Notes under the pieces: generated by a model | The model's input: only the letters and a program-made list of their open reading frames with translations | Databases searched by the model: none | What the model was told of the DNA's origin: nothing | Shown here: in pieces, positions 1 through 7,625 of the stretch | Position numbering within the stretch: the stretch's first letter is position 1 | How the letters are laid out: each line of letters starts with the position of its first letter | Made by a program: the position numbers and the translations under genes | Source of the DNA: CAYTGR01 sp964437445 | GTDB taxonomy: Bacteria; Chloroflexota; Anaerolineae; B4-G1; SLSP01 | Assembly: GCA_964437445.1 (NCBI GenBank) | Contig: CAYTGR010000008.1 | Coordinates: 1 to 64,000, forward strand | Reading direction: 5' to 3' | DNA length: 64,000 bases

Positions 1-49
1 CGGCGAGTCCAGTCATCAACAAACCACTGAACAACCCGCTGAGTTTCAT
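1..49 (-). CDS. N-terminal start of a secreted or lipoprotein gene, cut by window edge
   Basis: Only the first 16 codons lie inside the window. The ATG at 49 is preceded by an AAAGGAG ribosome site at a good distance. The peptide begins MKLSGLFSGLLMTGLA, a lysine followed by a hydrophobic stretch, which looks like the start of a signal peptide. The product cannot be named. It lies downstream of the MFS gene on the same strand, separated by about 260 bases filled with repeat sequence. Confidence 0.5.
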   Translation of the reverse strand, partial: MKLSGLFSGLLMTGLA

Positions 50-59
50 CTTATTATTT

Positions 60-181
60 CTCCTTTGAAAATAGCGCTTTGCTTGTAGTCAGGCGCTTTA
101 GCGCCGTCCAACGCGCTGAAGCGCGTTACTACGAGCCAATTTTCATCCCACGGCTGGTGAACGCCAGTTCATGGACAATTC
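60..181 (-). repeat. Dispersed leader repeat, copy 1
   Basis: This stretch holds two small palindromes side by side, GGCGCTTTAGCGCC and ACGCGCTGAAGCGCGT. They are followed by a block that reads ATGAACTGGCGTTCACCAGC on the minus strand. A related composite occurs at 2236-2360, again ahead of minus-strand sequence, and the ATGAACTGG block alone recurs at 261-300. The role is unknown. It could form tandem RNA hairpins in the leader of the gene starting at 49. Confidence 0.6.
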
Positions 182-300
182 CTCTGAAAAAATAGAAACC
201 AGTTGAGGAGTGAGCAGAGAGCAGCAGGTAGAAGTTCCTGTTTCCTGCTCACTGCTCACATTTTCATCCCTCGCTGGTGAACGCCAGTTCATGGGAATTC
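182..300 (-). repeat. Dispersed leader repeat, copy 2, inverted partner of 5371-5463
   Basis: Bases 182-275 are nearly the reverse complement of 5371-5463. Shared blocks include GTGAGCAGTGAGCAGGAAAC and the AACTGGTTTCTAT segment. The outer part (261-300) carries another copy of the ATGAACTGG block. In both places the block ends just ahead of the ribosome binding region of a gene or of another repeat. This suggests a family of mobile or copied leader sequences. No transposase is seen with it. Confidence 0.6.
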
Positions 301-309
301 CTTAAAAAA

Positions 310-1587
310 TCAATTACCGGAAGCCGGTTGGATTTGACCTACCACCGGCTCAACTGCCTCCCCCCTGGTTGAAGGCAGTGACTTGACAGGCAGTTTGAAC
401 TTAACCCACATGACCGGCAACAACGCCAGGGTCGCTACGAGCGGAACGTAGAACGGCATCTGCGGACTGAACCGTTCCCAGAGCAACGCGCCCAGGTAAG
501 GTGCTGGCAATGAGATAAAGCCAATACTGGTAGAGAAAAGCCCGAACGCCGTCCCGCGCAGGTGCGATGGCACCACCTTGGAAATCAAAGCGTCGTACGC
601 CGGGTTGACCAACGCCTGCCCCACTCCAAACAGGCCCCATGCCACGGCAAACCCCAGGAAAGCGCGACTGCGAAGGAAAACCGCCAACCCGGCAGCGATC
701 AGCAGGAACCCCCCCACAATCCCGACCCGCTCCCCCTTCTTGTCAGAGAGCCAGCCACCTGGCCCCGTTAACAACATGACGGTCACGGACGAAATTGAAG
801 AGAGCCAGCCAATCTGCGTGTAGGACAGCCCCATCAGGTTCTGCATGTAAAGCGGCTCCAATTGAAAGGCCAGGCTGAAGGAAATGTCACGCACGCCGTC
901 GGAAATCAGAATCCAGGTCAGAACACCGCCGCTGACCAGCAGACCGGCCATGGTCAGCAAGCTCTGCTTCAGCCCGGTCAGCGTGAGGCGCTCCGTTTGA
1001 GCGACCGCGGCCTGTTGCCGGGCACGGCGCGCCATCAACACGCGCCCCACCGTGGCCATCATGTAAAGCAGAGCGGCAGTCAGGAACATCACCTTGAAAC
1101 CCAGGCGATCCGCCAGTATCCCACCTAACGGCGGGCCAATGATCCCGACCACCATGTAGATGCTTTCAATCAGGCCGTAGACGCGGCCGCGATTTTCTTC
1201 CGCCGATTGCTCAGCGATAAAGGCCTGGAAACTGGGGGCGACAAACGAAGTCGCCATTGCTGTGGCGGCCACGGAGAGCAACACCCATTGCCAGGTCGGG
1301 GCCAGAATGTAGACTACATACCCGACCATCCCGGTCAGACTGCCGATAGCGATGGCCTGGAGCCGACCGATGGAATCAGAAAGCCAGCCGCCCAGGATTT
1401 GAAAAGCCAGCGGAGCAATGGCCGCCAGCGTGAAGAACAGCCCCACCTGCTCAACGTTGGCGCCCAGGTTTTGCAGGTAGAGCGGCAACAGTGACTGGTA
1501 CATGTTGAACGCAATGTTAGCCAGGATCATCGTTCCCAGAAACGTAGTTAACTGGCGTGTGAACAAAGGTACTTTTTCCGGCTTCAT
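310..1587 (-). CDS. Major facilitator superfamily transporter
   Basis: This 425-residue integral membrane protein has the length and hydrophobic pattern of a 12-helix MFS carrier. The cytoplasmic loop motif after helix 2 is visible as GGWLSDSIGRL (residues 66-76). Its repeat in the second half is GGWLSDKKGERVG (about 275-287), the normal two-domain arrangement. The proline- and glycine-rich segment IIGPPLGGILADRLG near residue 150 resembles the motif of drug-efflux MFS proteins. The substrate cannot be told from sequence. It is a single gene, followed by repeats and another minus-strand start. The family assignment is firm; a role in drug or sugar export is only a guess. Confidence 0.88.
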   Translation of the reverse strand: MKPEKVPLFTRQLTTFLGTMILANIAFNMYQSLLPLYLQNLGANVEQVGLFFTLAAIAPLAFQILGGWLSDSIGRLQAIAIGSLTGMVGYVVYILAPTWQWVLLSVAATAMATSFVAPSFQAFIAEQSAEENRGRVYGLIESIYMVVGIIGPPLGGILADRLGFKVMFLTAALLYMMATVGRVLMARRARQQAAVAQTERLTLTGLKQSLLTMAGLLVSGGVLTWILISDGVRDISFSLAFQLEPLYMQNLMGLSYTQIGWLSSISSVTVMLLTGPGGWLSDKKGERVGIVGGFLLIAAGLAVFLRSRAFLGFAVAWGLFGVGQALVNPAYDALISKVVPSHLRGTAFGLFSTSIGFISLPAPYLGALLWERFSPQMPFYVPLVATLALLPVMWVKFKLPVKSLPSTRGEAVEPVVGQIQPASGN

Positions 1588-1815
1588 AGAATTTTAGTCC
1601 TCAGTGTTACCTTTAATTAAAGCGCGGATAATGCAGCACGGTACTTCTTCTGACTTATCCGCGACCATCCGCATTTCATCTCAGGGATAGCCTCTCGGCC
1701 ATCCGCCGGCGTTCTTGCCCTGCCCGCGTCGGGGCAAAGAAAATCGGCCTGACGAAATGCACAATGACGATACTGTTGGTTCGCCAGGCCGTTGCTCACC
1801 GCTCAACGCCGCTGG

Positions 1816-2211
1816 CTAATCCAGAACGACTTCTACGTGCTCCCCGTCTTCCTCGTCAGTGACATCTACAATGGGGCCACTGACACCGCTCTCCAACAGA
1901 GTTTGGAGCATGGTGGCATCCAAGCCCTCCACTTCGGGCATGAAACGGGTCCCCATTTTCAGACCGGCCTTGACCAGAGCAACCGGCAAGGTCACATTGA
2001 CCCGGGTCCGGCCAGTCTGGGTATCGGTCACGCGGACCCGAAACCAGCGCGGGGACCGTCCCGGCGCGGCTGGTGACGGAGCCGCCGGCGTCTCGCCGCT
2101 GCTACCGGCCGCCTCCAGGGCTTCCAACAGCTGGGCGGCCTCCTCGGGCGTGATCTGTTTTTCCGCCACCATCTGCAAAATTTTCATCCGTTCTTCTGTG
2201 CTGATGGTCAT
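1816..2211 (-). CDS. Small protein with SHOCT-like (YvlB/LiaX N-terminal-type) segment
   Basis: The start chosen is the ATG at 2211, preceded by a GGGAG ribosome site. A longer open frame to 2307 runs into repeat DNA and is less likely. The 131-residue product opens with a short helical pair, EERMKILQMVAEKQITPEEA, the pattern of SHOCT-like domains in envelope-stress regulators. A proline/alanine linker follows, then a conserved-looking block RWFRVRVTDTQTGRTRVNV and an acidic tail. It is probably cytoplasmic. It follows the DUF2089 gene on the same strand, a pairing that supports a regulatory or membrane-stress role. The exact function is unknown. Confidence 0.65.
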   Translation of the reverse strand: MTISTEERMKILQMVAEKQITPEEAAQLLEALEAAGSSGETPAAPSPAAPGRSPRWFRVRVTDTQTGRTRVNVTLPVALVKAGLKMGTRFMPEVEGLDATMLQTLLESGVSGPIVDVTDEEDGEHVEVVLD

Positions 2212-2235
2212 TGTACTCACTCCCTTTCTGAGAAA

Positions 2236-2360
2236 AGAAAAAATAGCGTGAAAAGTTCGTAACCAGACGCCTGAGCGCCGTCTCCGCGTTGAAGCGCCTC
2301 CTACCAACCTATTTTCATCCCACCGCTGATGAACGCCAGGTCATGGCGAATTCCTCCACT
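2236..2360 (-). repeat. Dispersed leader repeat, copy 3
   Basis: Like 60-181, this region combines a GACGCCTGAGCGCC...GCGTTGAAGCGC palindrome pair with a block reading ATGACCTGGCGTTCATCAGC on the minus strand. It separates the DUF2089 gene from the SHOCT-like gene, so it lies in a likely leader or intercistronic RNA. It is diverged from copy 1 but clearly related over its full length. Confidence 0.6.
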
Positions 2361-2424
2361 CAATGCAGAAGCGCAGGCTGCCGAGCTTTCTCACCATGGA
2401 CTATGCGCCATTCGCCTTGATTCC

Positions 2425-2994
2425 CTATTCTTCCCGCTTACCCCGGAGCCGGCGGACCGCCTCTTCCACATCAATCTGCGCGTTGGCCAGCGAGTCCAGG
2501 ATAGACTGCCGCTCCTCCGGCCTGAGGCGCGGCGGGCGTGGCGGCGCAGGAGGTGTCGGAGGCGTGGGCGGGGTGGGCGGCAACGGCCCCTCGGCGCTGA
2601 CCTCATACCCCAACGCGCGGATCACCTCATCCAGGCGGTTGCGGATGGTGGGATACGAAAGCCCCATCTCTTCCTGCACCCGGTTGAGGCGCCCCTCACA
2701 CCGCAGGAAAATCTCCACAAAGGCCCATTGCTCCGGGTTCAGACGCGCCAACCGTTGCAGGAAATTCCACTGCTCGGTGGTCAACTGCGGCAGCTGCTTC
2801 AGGGCAAACTCCAGCTGGTCCTGCTTCAAAGCCGCCAGCTGGTCTAACGCGACCCCCCATTGCTCCGGCATCAATTGCGTCAATTGCTGGAGGGAAAAAG
2901 TGCCCTCCAGGGCGGTAGTACACTGTTGGCAAACCAGGCGGGCAGCATAAAGCTCTCCGCCGCAAATCGGACAGCGGGCTGGTATAGGATACAT
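2425..2994 (-). CDS. DUF2089-type zinc-ribbon/HTH regulator
   Basis: The ATG at 2994 has an AAAGGAGAG ribosome site eight bases upstream and fits better than the upstream ATG at 3018. The 189-residue product begins with a zinc ribbon, CPICGGEL (Cys8, Cys11) and CQQC (Cys22, Cys25). A helical region follows, then a helix-turn-helix-like segment NRVQEEMGLSYPTIRNRLDE around residues 95-115. A proline-rich linker (TPPTPPTPP) leads to a terminal ILDSLANAQIDVEEAVRRL segment resembling the SHOCT-like part of the neighbour. It is probably a DNA-binding regulator of itself and the downstream gene. The family call rests on this domain order. Confidence 0.75.
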   Translation of the reverse strand: MYPIPARCPICGGELYAARLVCQQCTTALEGTFSLQQLTQLMPEQWGVALDQLAALKQDQLEFALKQLPQLTTEQWNFLQRLARLNPEQWAFVEIFLRCEGRLNRVQEEMGLSYPTIRNRLDEVIRALGYEVSAEGPLPPTPPTPPTPPAPPRPPRLRPEERQSILDSLANAQIDVEEAVRRLRGKREE

Positions 2995-3053
2995 AGGTCT
3001 CTCCTTTCCAAAATTCACTCAATCCTTTAACTTATCTCAATGTAACTGATTTT

Positions 3054-3082
3054 ATTTTAATACACAATATCAATTTTGTCAA
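3054..3082 (-). promoter_or_regulatory. Sigma-70-type promoter for the DUF2089 gene
   Basis: On the minus strand TTGACA (3082-3077) and TAAAAT (3059-3054) are separated by 17 bases. This is a near-consensus promoter about 50 bases ahead of the 2994 start, in an AT-rich stretch. Confidence 0.75.
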
Positions 3083-3169
3083 GTATCGTCGTTAATTTTA
3101 TTACAAGAAAAGGCCTGAAACCATCCAGGGTTTTCCTCTCCTGATCTCTGATTTCCCTATTTTTAGCTC

Positions 3170-3197
3170 TTGCCTCCCTGCTTGACCCGGTTATACT
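3170..3197 (+). promoter_or_regulatory. Possible promoter for rarA
   Basis: TTGCCT and TATACT are 16 bases apart. The predicted start point would leave only about ten bases of leader before the ATG at 3214, so the assignment is tentative. Confidence 0.35.
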
Positions 3198-3213
3198 TAG
3201 GGGGGAGGCCAGC

Positions 3214-4584
3214 ATGGATTTATTTGAGCACAGCAGAGAAGAACAGACACGCCGCGAAGCCCCCTTAGCGGCCCGGATGCGCCCGCGCACCCTGGATGAG
3301 TTCGTCGGGCAGGAGCAGATCGTCGGGCCGGGACGGTTGTTGCGCCGCGCCATTGAGGCTGACCGGCTCTTCTCCTCGCTCATTTTTTGGGGACCGCCCG
3401 GCACGGGCAAAACGACCTTAGGCATGATCATCGCCCAAACCACCCGCGCCCACTTTGAGACGCTGAGCGCAGTGCTGGCCGGCGTGGCCGATCTGCGCAA
3501 AGTGGTGGACCAGGCCCGCGAGCGGCGCGGCATGTACGGCACCCGCACGATCCTGTTAGTGGATGAGATCCACCGTTGGAACAAGGCCCAGCAGGACGGG
3601 CTGCTGCCAATTGTGGAGGACGGCACCGTAATCCTGATCGGGGCAACGACCGAAAACCCTTACTTCTCCATCATTGCCCCGCTGGTCAGTCGCTCGCGCG
3701 TCTTCCAGTTTCACCACCTGACCGGGGCTGATATTCGGATGCTGCTCCAACGGGCGTTGCGCGACCCGGAGCGCGGCTATGGGAACCGCCGCCTCGTTGT
3801 GGAGGAAGCCGCGCTGGTGCATTTGGTGGAAATCTCCAACGGCGACGCCCGCGATGCGCTCAACGCGCTGGAGCTGGCGGTGGAATCCACCCCACCCGAC
3901 GCCGACGGGGTAGTCCACATCACCTTAGCGGTAGCGGAAGAATCCATCCAGAAGCGCGTGCTCCAGTACGACCGGGCCGGAGATGAGCATTACGATACCA
4001 TCAGTGCCTTTATCAAATCGGTGCGCGGCTCCGACCCTGACGCCGCGCTCTACTACCTGGCGAAAATGGTGGCCGCGGGCGAGGATCCGCGCTTCATCCT
4101 GCGGCGACTGTTAATCCTGGCCGCCGAGGATGTGGGACTGGCTGATCCGTGGGCCATGCTGGTCGTGACCGCCTGCGCCGAGGCTTTTGACTGGGTGGGA
4201 TTGCCGGAGGGGCAATATCACTTAGCCGAAGCGACACTCTATCTGGCCACCGCGCCAAAATCCAACAGCGTCGGCGCATACTGGCAGGCGCTGGACTACC
4301 TGGAAAAGAATGGTTACCGGCAGCCGCCTATCTATCTACGGGACAAAACTGACGTTTTCCGCGGCACGCTCGGCGACCATTATAAGCGGACCGTGGGCGA
4401 CCATCCGGCTTACCAATACCCGCACAGCTATCCGCGTGGCTGGGTTGCTCAACGCTACTTGCCAGAAGGGGTGGAGGCCGGCTGGTTCCGTCCTAAAGGA
4501 CATGGCTACGAGCAACGTATCCTGGAGCGTCTGCGCGCCATGCACGGCGAGCCGCCCACCAAAAACGACCAAGAAAACAAATAA
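3214..4584 (+). CDS. rarA: Replication-associated recombination protein A (AAA+ ATPase)
   Basis: This 456-residue protein belongs to the RarA/MgsA/WRNIP1 family, which acts on stalled replication forks with SSB and RecA. The AAA+ core is intact: Walker A GPPGTGKT (60-67), Walker B LLVDEIH (114-120), followed by RWNKAQQDGLLPIVEDG and a sensor-1 motif GATTENPYFS near residue 145. The C-terminal tetramerisation part carries the family blocks SAFIKSVRGSDPDAALYYLAKM and AAEDVGLADP. The length is normal and a strong GGGGGAGG ribosome site precedes the ATG. It stands alone, divergent from the DUF2089 gene. In this family His replaces Phe in DEIHRWNKAQQD, a small variation. Confidence 0.95.
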   Translation: MDLFEHSREEQTRREAPLAARMRPRTLDEFVGQEQIVGPGRLLRRAIEADRLFSSLIFWGPPGTGKTTLGMIIAQTTRAHFETLSAVLAGVADLRKVVDQARERRGMYGTRTILLVDEIHRWNKAQQDGLLPIVEDGTVILIGATTENPYFSIIAPLVSRSRVFQFHHLTGADIRMLLQRALRDPERGYGNRRLVVEEAALVHLVEISNGDARDALNALELAVESTPPDADGVVHITLAVAEESIQKRVLQYDRAGDEHYDTISAFIKSVRGSDPDAALYYLAKMVAAGEDPRFILRRLLILAAEDVGLADPWAMLVVTACAEAFDWVGLPEGQYHLAEATLYLATAPKSNSVGAYWQALDYLEKNGYRQPPIYLRDKTDVFRGTLGDHYKRTVGDHPAYQYPHSYPRGWVAQRYLPEGVEAGWFRPKGHGYEQRILERLRAMHGEPPTKNDQENK

Positions 4585-4590
4585 AGACCA

Positions 4591-4617
4591 GGGCCAGCGG
4601 GCTGTCCCCGCCGGCCC
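4591..4617 (+). terminator. Possible terminator after rarA
   Basis: An 11-bp GC-rich stem (4591-4601 with 4607-4617, one mismatch) closes a five-base loop and lies seven bases after the rarA stop. Only a weak T stretch follows, so termination may be partial. Confidence 0.4.
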
Positions 4618-4647
4618 CCCATCACTTTTAACCGCCGGAGGTACACT

Positions 4648-5328
4648 ATGATTGAGCTGACCTGGTATGGACATGCCGCCTGGGGCCTGAACATCAACGG
4701 CACGCAGGTGTTGATTGACCCCTTTTTGGAGGGCAACCCGGTAGCCGCCACCACAGTAGCTGAGGTGCCGGCCGACTACATCGCCGTGACGCACGGCCAC
4801 GGTGACCACATCGGCGACACCGTCGCTATCGCCCGGCGGACCGGCGCGACCGTCATCGCCAACGCCGAGATCGCGCACTGGCTGCGGGGGCAGGGCCTCA
4901 CCCATGTCCACGCCCAGCACATCGGCGGCGGCTTTCACTATCCCTTTGGTTATGTCAAGTTGACCATCGCCGTCCATGGCTCCTCCTTGCCGGATGGTTC
5001 TTACGGGGGTATGCCCGCCGGCATTCTTATCGCCGCCGACGGCAAAAAACTCTACCATGCTGGCGACACTGGCCTGTTTGCCAGCATGGCGTTGATCGGC
5101 GAGGAAGGATTGGATGTCGCGATTCTCCCCATCGGCGATAACTACACCATGGGACCGGATGACGCCTTGCGGGCCGTCAAGTTGCTCAACCCGCGGGTGG
5201 TCATCCCCATGCACTACGAGACCTGGGACCTGATCGCCCAGGATCCGCAGGCCTGGGCTGCCCGCGTCCGTGCCGAAACCACCGCAGAGCCGGTGGTGCT
5301 TCCGGTCGGCGCCAGCTACACCCTATGA
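4648..5328 (+). CDS. UPF0173-type metallo-beta-lactamase-fold hydrolase
   Basis: The 226-residue product has the compact metallo-beta-lactamase fold of the UPF0173/YtkL family. Its metal site is visible as THGHGDHIGD (His49, His51, Asp53, His54), HAGDTGLF near residue 138, and a late PMHYETW histidine near 191. The N-terminus MIELTWYGHAAW is characteristic of the family. It is predicted to be a cytoplasmic metal-dependent hydrolase of unknown natural substrate. It begins 63 bases after rarA, with a GGAGG ribosome site seven bases before the ATG. Confidence 0.88.
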   Translation: MIELTWYGHAAWGLNINGTQVLIDPFLEGNPVAATTVAEVPADYIAVTHGHGDHIGDTVAIARRTGATVIANAEIAHWLRGQGLTHVHAQHIGGGFHYPFGYVKLTIAVHGSSLPDGSYGGMPAGILIAADGKKLYHAGDTGLFASMALIGEEGLDVAILPIGDNYTMGPDDALRAVKLLNPRVVIPMHYETWDLIAQDPQAWAARVRAETTAEPVVLPVGASYTL

Positions 5329-5370
5329 CGCTCACCGCCTGGCAAAACACCCCCTGGATAAAACGTTTGC

Positions 5371-5463
5371 CAAATGAAAATGTGAGCAGTGAGCAGGAAA
5401 CAGGAACTGCTACCAGCTACTCTCTGCTCACTCCTTAACTGGTTTCTATATTTCAGAGGAGGT
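5371..5463 (+). repeat. Leader repeat, inverted partner of 182-275
   Basis: This copy runs directly into the AGGAGG ribosome site of the next gene, so it would form that gene's 5' leader. It matches the reverse complement of 182-275 over about 90 bases with a few differences. The same sequence therefore lies upstream of genes on opposite strands 5 kb apart. Confidence 0.65.
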
Positions 5464-5467
5464 TGCT

Positions 5468-5923
5468 TTGGACCCAATCACCGATCGCGTCGCGCAGATT
5501 CTGGCCACCGATCCCGACATCTTTGTGCCGATGAAGCGGCTGTATTACGATTTAGTCCACGAGGGGCTGTTAACCTGGACTCCCTTAGAGACCTTCCAAC
5601 AGCTCTTGGAAACGGATGATCGCTTTGAGTTCGTGGAAGGGCCAGAAGATGAAATCATGTTGGAAGAAACCGAGGAGTTAGAGCCGTTAGGGTTCTACGG
5701 CGGCCTGCGGGTGAAGTTGCAGGCGCGCGAAGTCTCCGGCGAAGAGATCCTGGGAGTGCTGCTCCGCAACCTGCAGCGAATGAATAACGCTTTGGAAGAA
5801 GCCTGGAAGCGCCGTCCACCGGACGATCTGGAAACCGAAGCCCGGCTCACCCAAATGCTGATGCTCGGTGACATGATGGAGCGCCAGGTCAAAGAAATGC
5901 TGGAAGAACCTCCAGCAGAGTAA
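5468..5923 (+). CDS. Hypothetical acidic protein
   Basis: The likely start is TTG at 5468, placed six bases after AGGAGG; no in-frame ATG fits as well. The 151-residue product is acidic and largely helical, starting DPITDRVAQILATDPDIFVP. A central basic-hydrophobic block FYGGLRVKLQAREVSGEEIL precedes a charged helical tail. No signal peptide, membrane segment or catalytic motif is seen. It lies four bases upstream of a solute-binding lipoprotein gene and may be cotranscribed with it. I do not recognise the family. Confidence 0.6.
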   Translation: MDPITDRVAQILATDPDIFVPMKRLYYDLVHEGLLTWTPLETFQQLLETDDRFEFVEGPEDEIMLEETEELEPLGFYGGLRVKLQAREVSGEEILGVLLRNLQRMNNALEEAWKRRPPDDLETEARLTQMLMLGDMMERQVKEMLEEPPAE

Positions 5924-5927
5924 GTCC

Positions 5928-6731
5928 ATGAACGGTCACTCAGCTATGTTCCATCCCGGTCCTGGTCACAAGGTGGTGCTGGTTTTGTTGTGCCTGGGGG
6001 TGCTATTCATGCCCGCTTGCGGCAAGGAAAATCAAGACCCGGTCGCCCGCATCAAACAAGCGGGTGTCCTTCGTATTGTCATGGACCCCTCGTTCCCGCC
6101 GTTTGAATTCATTGATCAGACGGGAACCGTGGCTGGGTTGGACGTGGACCTGGGACGGGAGATCGCCCGCCAGCTGGGCGTGCAGGCTGAGTTCGTTGTC
6201 CTGAGCTACGATGGCCTGTATGACGCCCTCACGGCCGGCCGCGCAGACATTATCCTCTCGGCCCTCTATCCCGACCTGGCACGCTCGGCCGATTTTGCTT
6301 TCACGCCGCCCTACTTCAACGCCGGCGAGATGCTGGTTGTCCCGGTCGGTTCCCCTATCACCACCCTGGATAACCTGGCAGGACAACGAGTCGCCGTCGT
6401 CTTCGGCACCGAGGGGCACATGGAAGCGCTACGTTGGGAGCAGACCTTTACCCCCCCACCGATACTGCTCACCCCCGACGCGCCGGACAAAGCCCTGACG
6501 ATGTTAGCGACGCACGAGGCTGACGCCGCAGTGGTAGATAACGTCACTGCCCAAACGGCCCTGGCTCAGGGCGCTGCCCTGCAGGTGCTGGATCCGGCCG
6601 TCACCGATGAAGTCTATGTAGTGGCCGGTCGCCAGGCCGACGTCGCCTTGATCAAAGCCATCAGCACGATCCTGGTCCAAATGCAGGCCGACGGCACACT
6701 GGCAGCTCTGATCACCCGTTGGATGAAGTGA
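5928..6731 (+). CDS. Amino-acid-type ABC transporter substrate-binding lipoprotein
   Basis: This 267-residue protein is a family 3 (polar amino acid) solute-binding protein. A signal peptide ends in a lipobox, FMPAC, with the lipidated Cys at 31. The mature part starts with the family pattern GVLRIVMDPSFPPFEFIDQTG and continues with GLDVDLGREIARQLG and AGRADIILSALYPDLARSADFAFTPPY. The C-terminal half has the usual GTEGHMEAL hinge. It would capture a ligand outside the membrane. No cognate permease or ATPase of this class is adjacent; the downstream ABC genes are of an exporter type. It may act as an orphan binder or sensor. Confidence 0.85.
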   Translation: MNGHSAMFHPGPGHKVVLVLLCLGVLFMPACGKENQDPVARIKQAGVLRIVMDPSFPPFEFIDQTGTVAGLDVDLGREIARQLGVQAEFVVLSYDGLYDALTAGRADIILSALYPDLARSADFAFTPPYFNAGEMLVVPVGSPITTLDNLAGQRVAVVFGTEGHMEALRWEQTFTPPPILLTPDAPDKALTMLATHEADAAVVDNVTAQTALAQGAALQVLDPAVTDEVYVVAGRQADVALIKAISTILVQMQADGTLAALITRWMK

Positions 6732-6834
6732 AACTGGCCGAATTTTCAAGGGTCCACTTGCGTTATCATTATAGGGTTGATGCAGAGAAGCCGCTTTTGG
6801 ACTTCAACGCTTGCTTTCGCAGGGAGAAAAAACT

Positions 6835-7611
6835 GTGGCCGACGCGATTCCTTTAATTGAAACTCAAATGTTGAGCAAAAAGTTCGGCGATAAAACTGCC
6901 GTCAACAACGTCACCTTTGAGGTCCACGGGGGCGAAGTTTTCGGCTTCCTCGGTCCCAACGGTGCGGGCAAATCCACCACGATCAAAATGATCGTGGGCC
7001 TGCTCCAGCCAACCTCCGGGATGGTCAGGGTCGCAGGCTACGACGTTCAGGCGCAACCGCTGCAAGCCAAAGCGGCCAGCGGCTATGTCCCTGACGAGCC
7101 CAATCTATACCTCAAACTCTCCGGGCGCGAATTGTTGCGCTTCGTCGGCGACCTCTACGAGCTGGATCGCCGGCAAGCAGCGCGCCGCATAGAGGAACTG
7201 CTGCGCCTTTTTGACCTGGCCGCGGCCGGCGACGACACAATTGACTCCTACAGCCACGGCATGCGCCAGAAAATCTCCGTTGCCGCCGCGTTGATGCACG
7301 ACCCCAAAGTGCTTGTCCTGGACGAACCGACCGTGGGGCTGGATCCCAAATCGGCCCGGCTGATCAAGGACATCCTGCGGCAAATGGCCGACCGGGGAGC
7401 GGCCGTCTTTCTCTCCACTCACATCCTGGAAATTGCCGAGCGGATGTGCGACCGGATTGGTATCATCAACCGGGGCGAACTGGTGGCCGTAGGCACCATG
7501 GACGAATTGCGGGCACTCGGCACCGGCAAAGGGGAAACCAGCCTGGAAGATATCTTCCTGCAATTGACCGGTGGAGCAGAATACGCCGAGATCGCCGCCG
7601 TGCTGGCCTGA
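6835..7611 (+). CDS. ABC transporter ATP-binding protein (exporter type)
   Basis: I prefer the GTG at 6835, which has AGGGAG eight bases upstream, over the TTG at 6811. The product is a single nucleotide-binding domain of about 258 residues. It has Walker A GPNGAGKST (about 40-48), signature YSHGMRQK (about 140-147), Walker B VLVLDEPTVGLDP (about 160-172) and the switch histidine in FLSTHILE. The sequence is of the ABC-2/daunorubicin-exporter ATPase type. The permease gene follows 14 bases later, so the two form an ABC transporter. The substrate is unknown. Confidence 0.9.
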   Translation: MADAIPLIETQMLSKKFGDKTAVNNVTFEVHGGEVFGFLGPNGAGKSTTIKMIVGLLQPTSGMVRVAGYDVQAQPLQAKAASGYVPDEPNLYLKLSGRELLRFVGDLYELDRRQAARRIEELLRLFDLAAAGDDTIDSYSHGMRQKISVAAALMHDPKVLVLDEPTVGLDPKSARLIKDILRQMADRGAAVFLSTHILEIAERMCDRIGIINRGELVAVGTMDELRALGTGKGETSLEDIFLQLTGGAEYAEIAAVLA

Positions 7612-7625
7612 CGAGGGCTCAAACA

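Noticed and set aside
7446..7625. Upstream extension of the ABC permease gene
   Set aside because: The extension overlaps the ATPase gene in another frame; the ATG at 7626 right after the ATPase stop gives a normal permease start.
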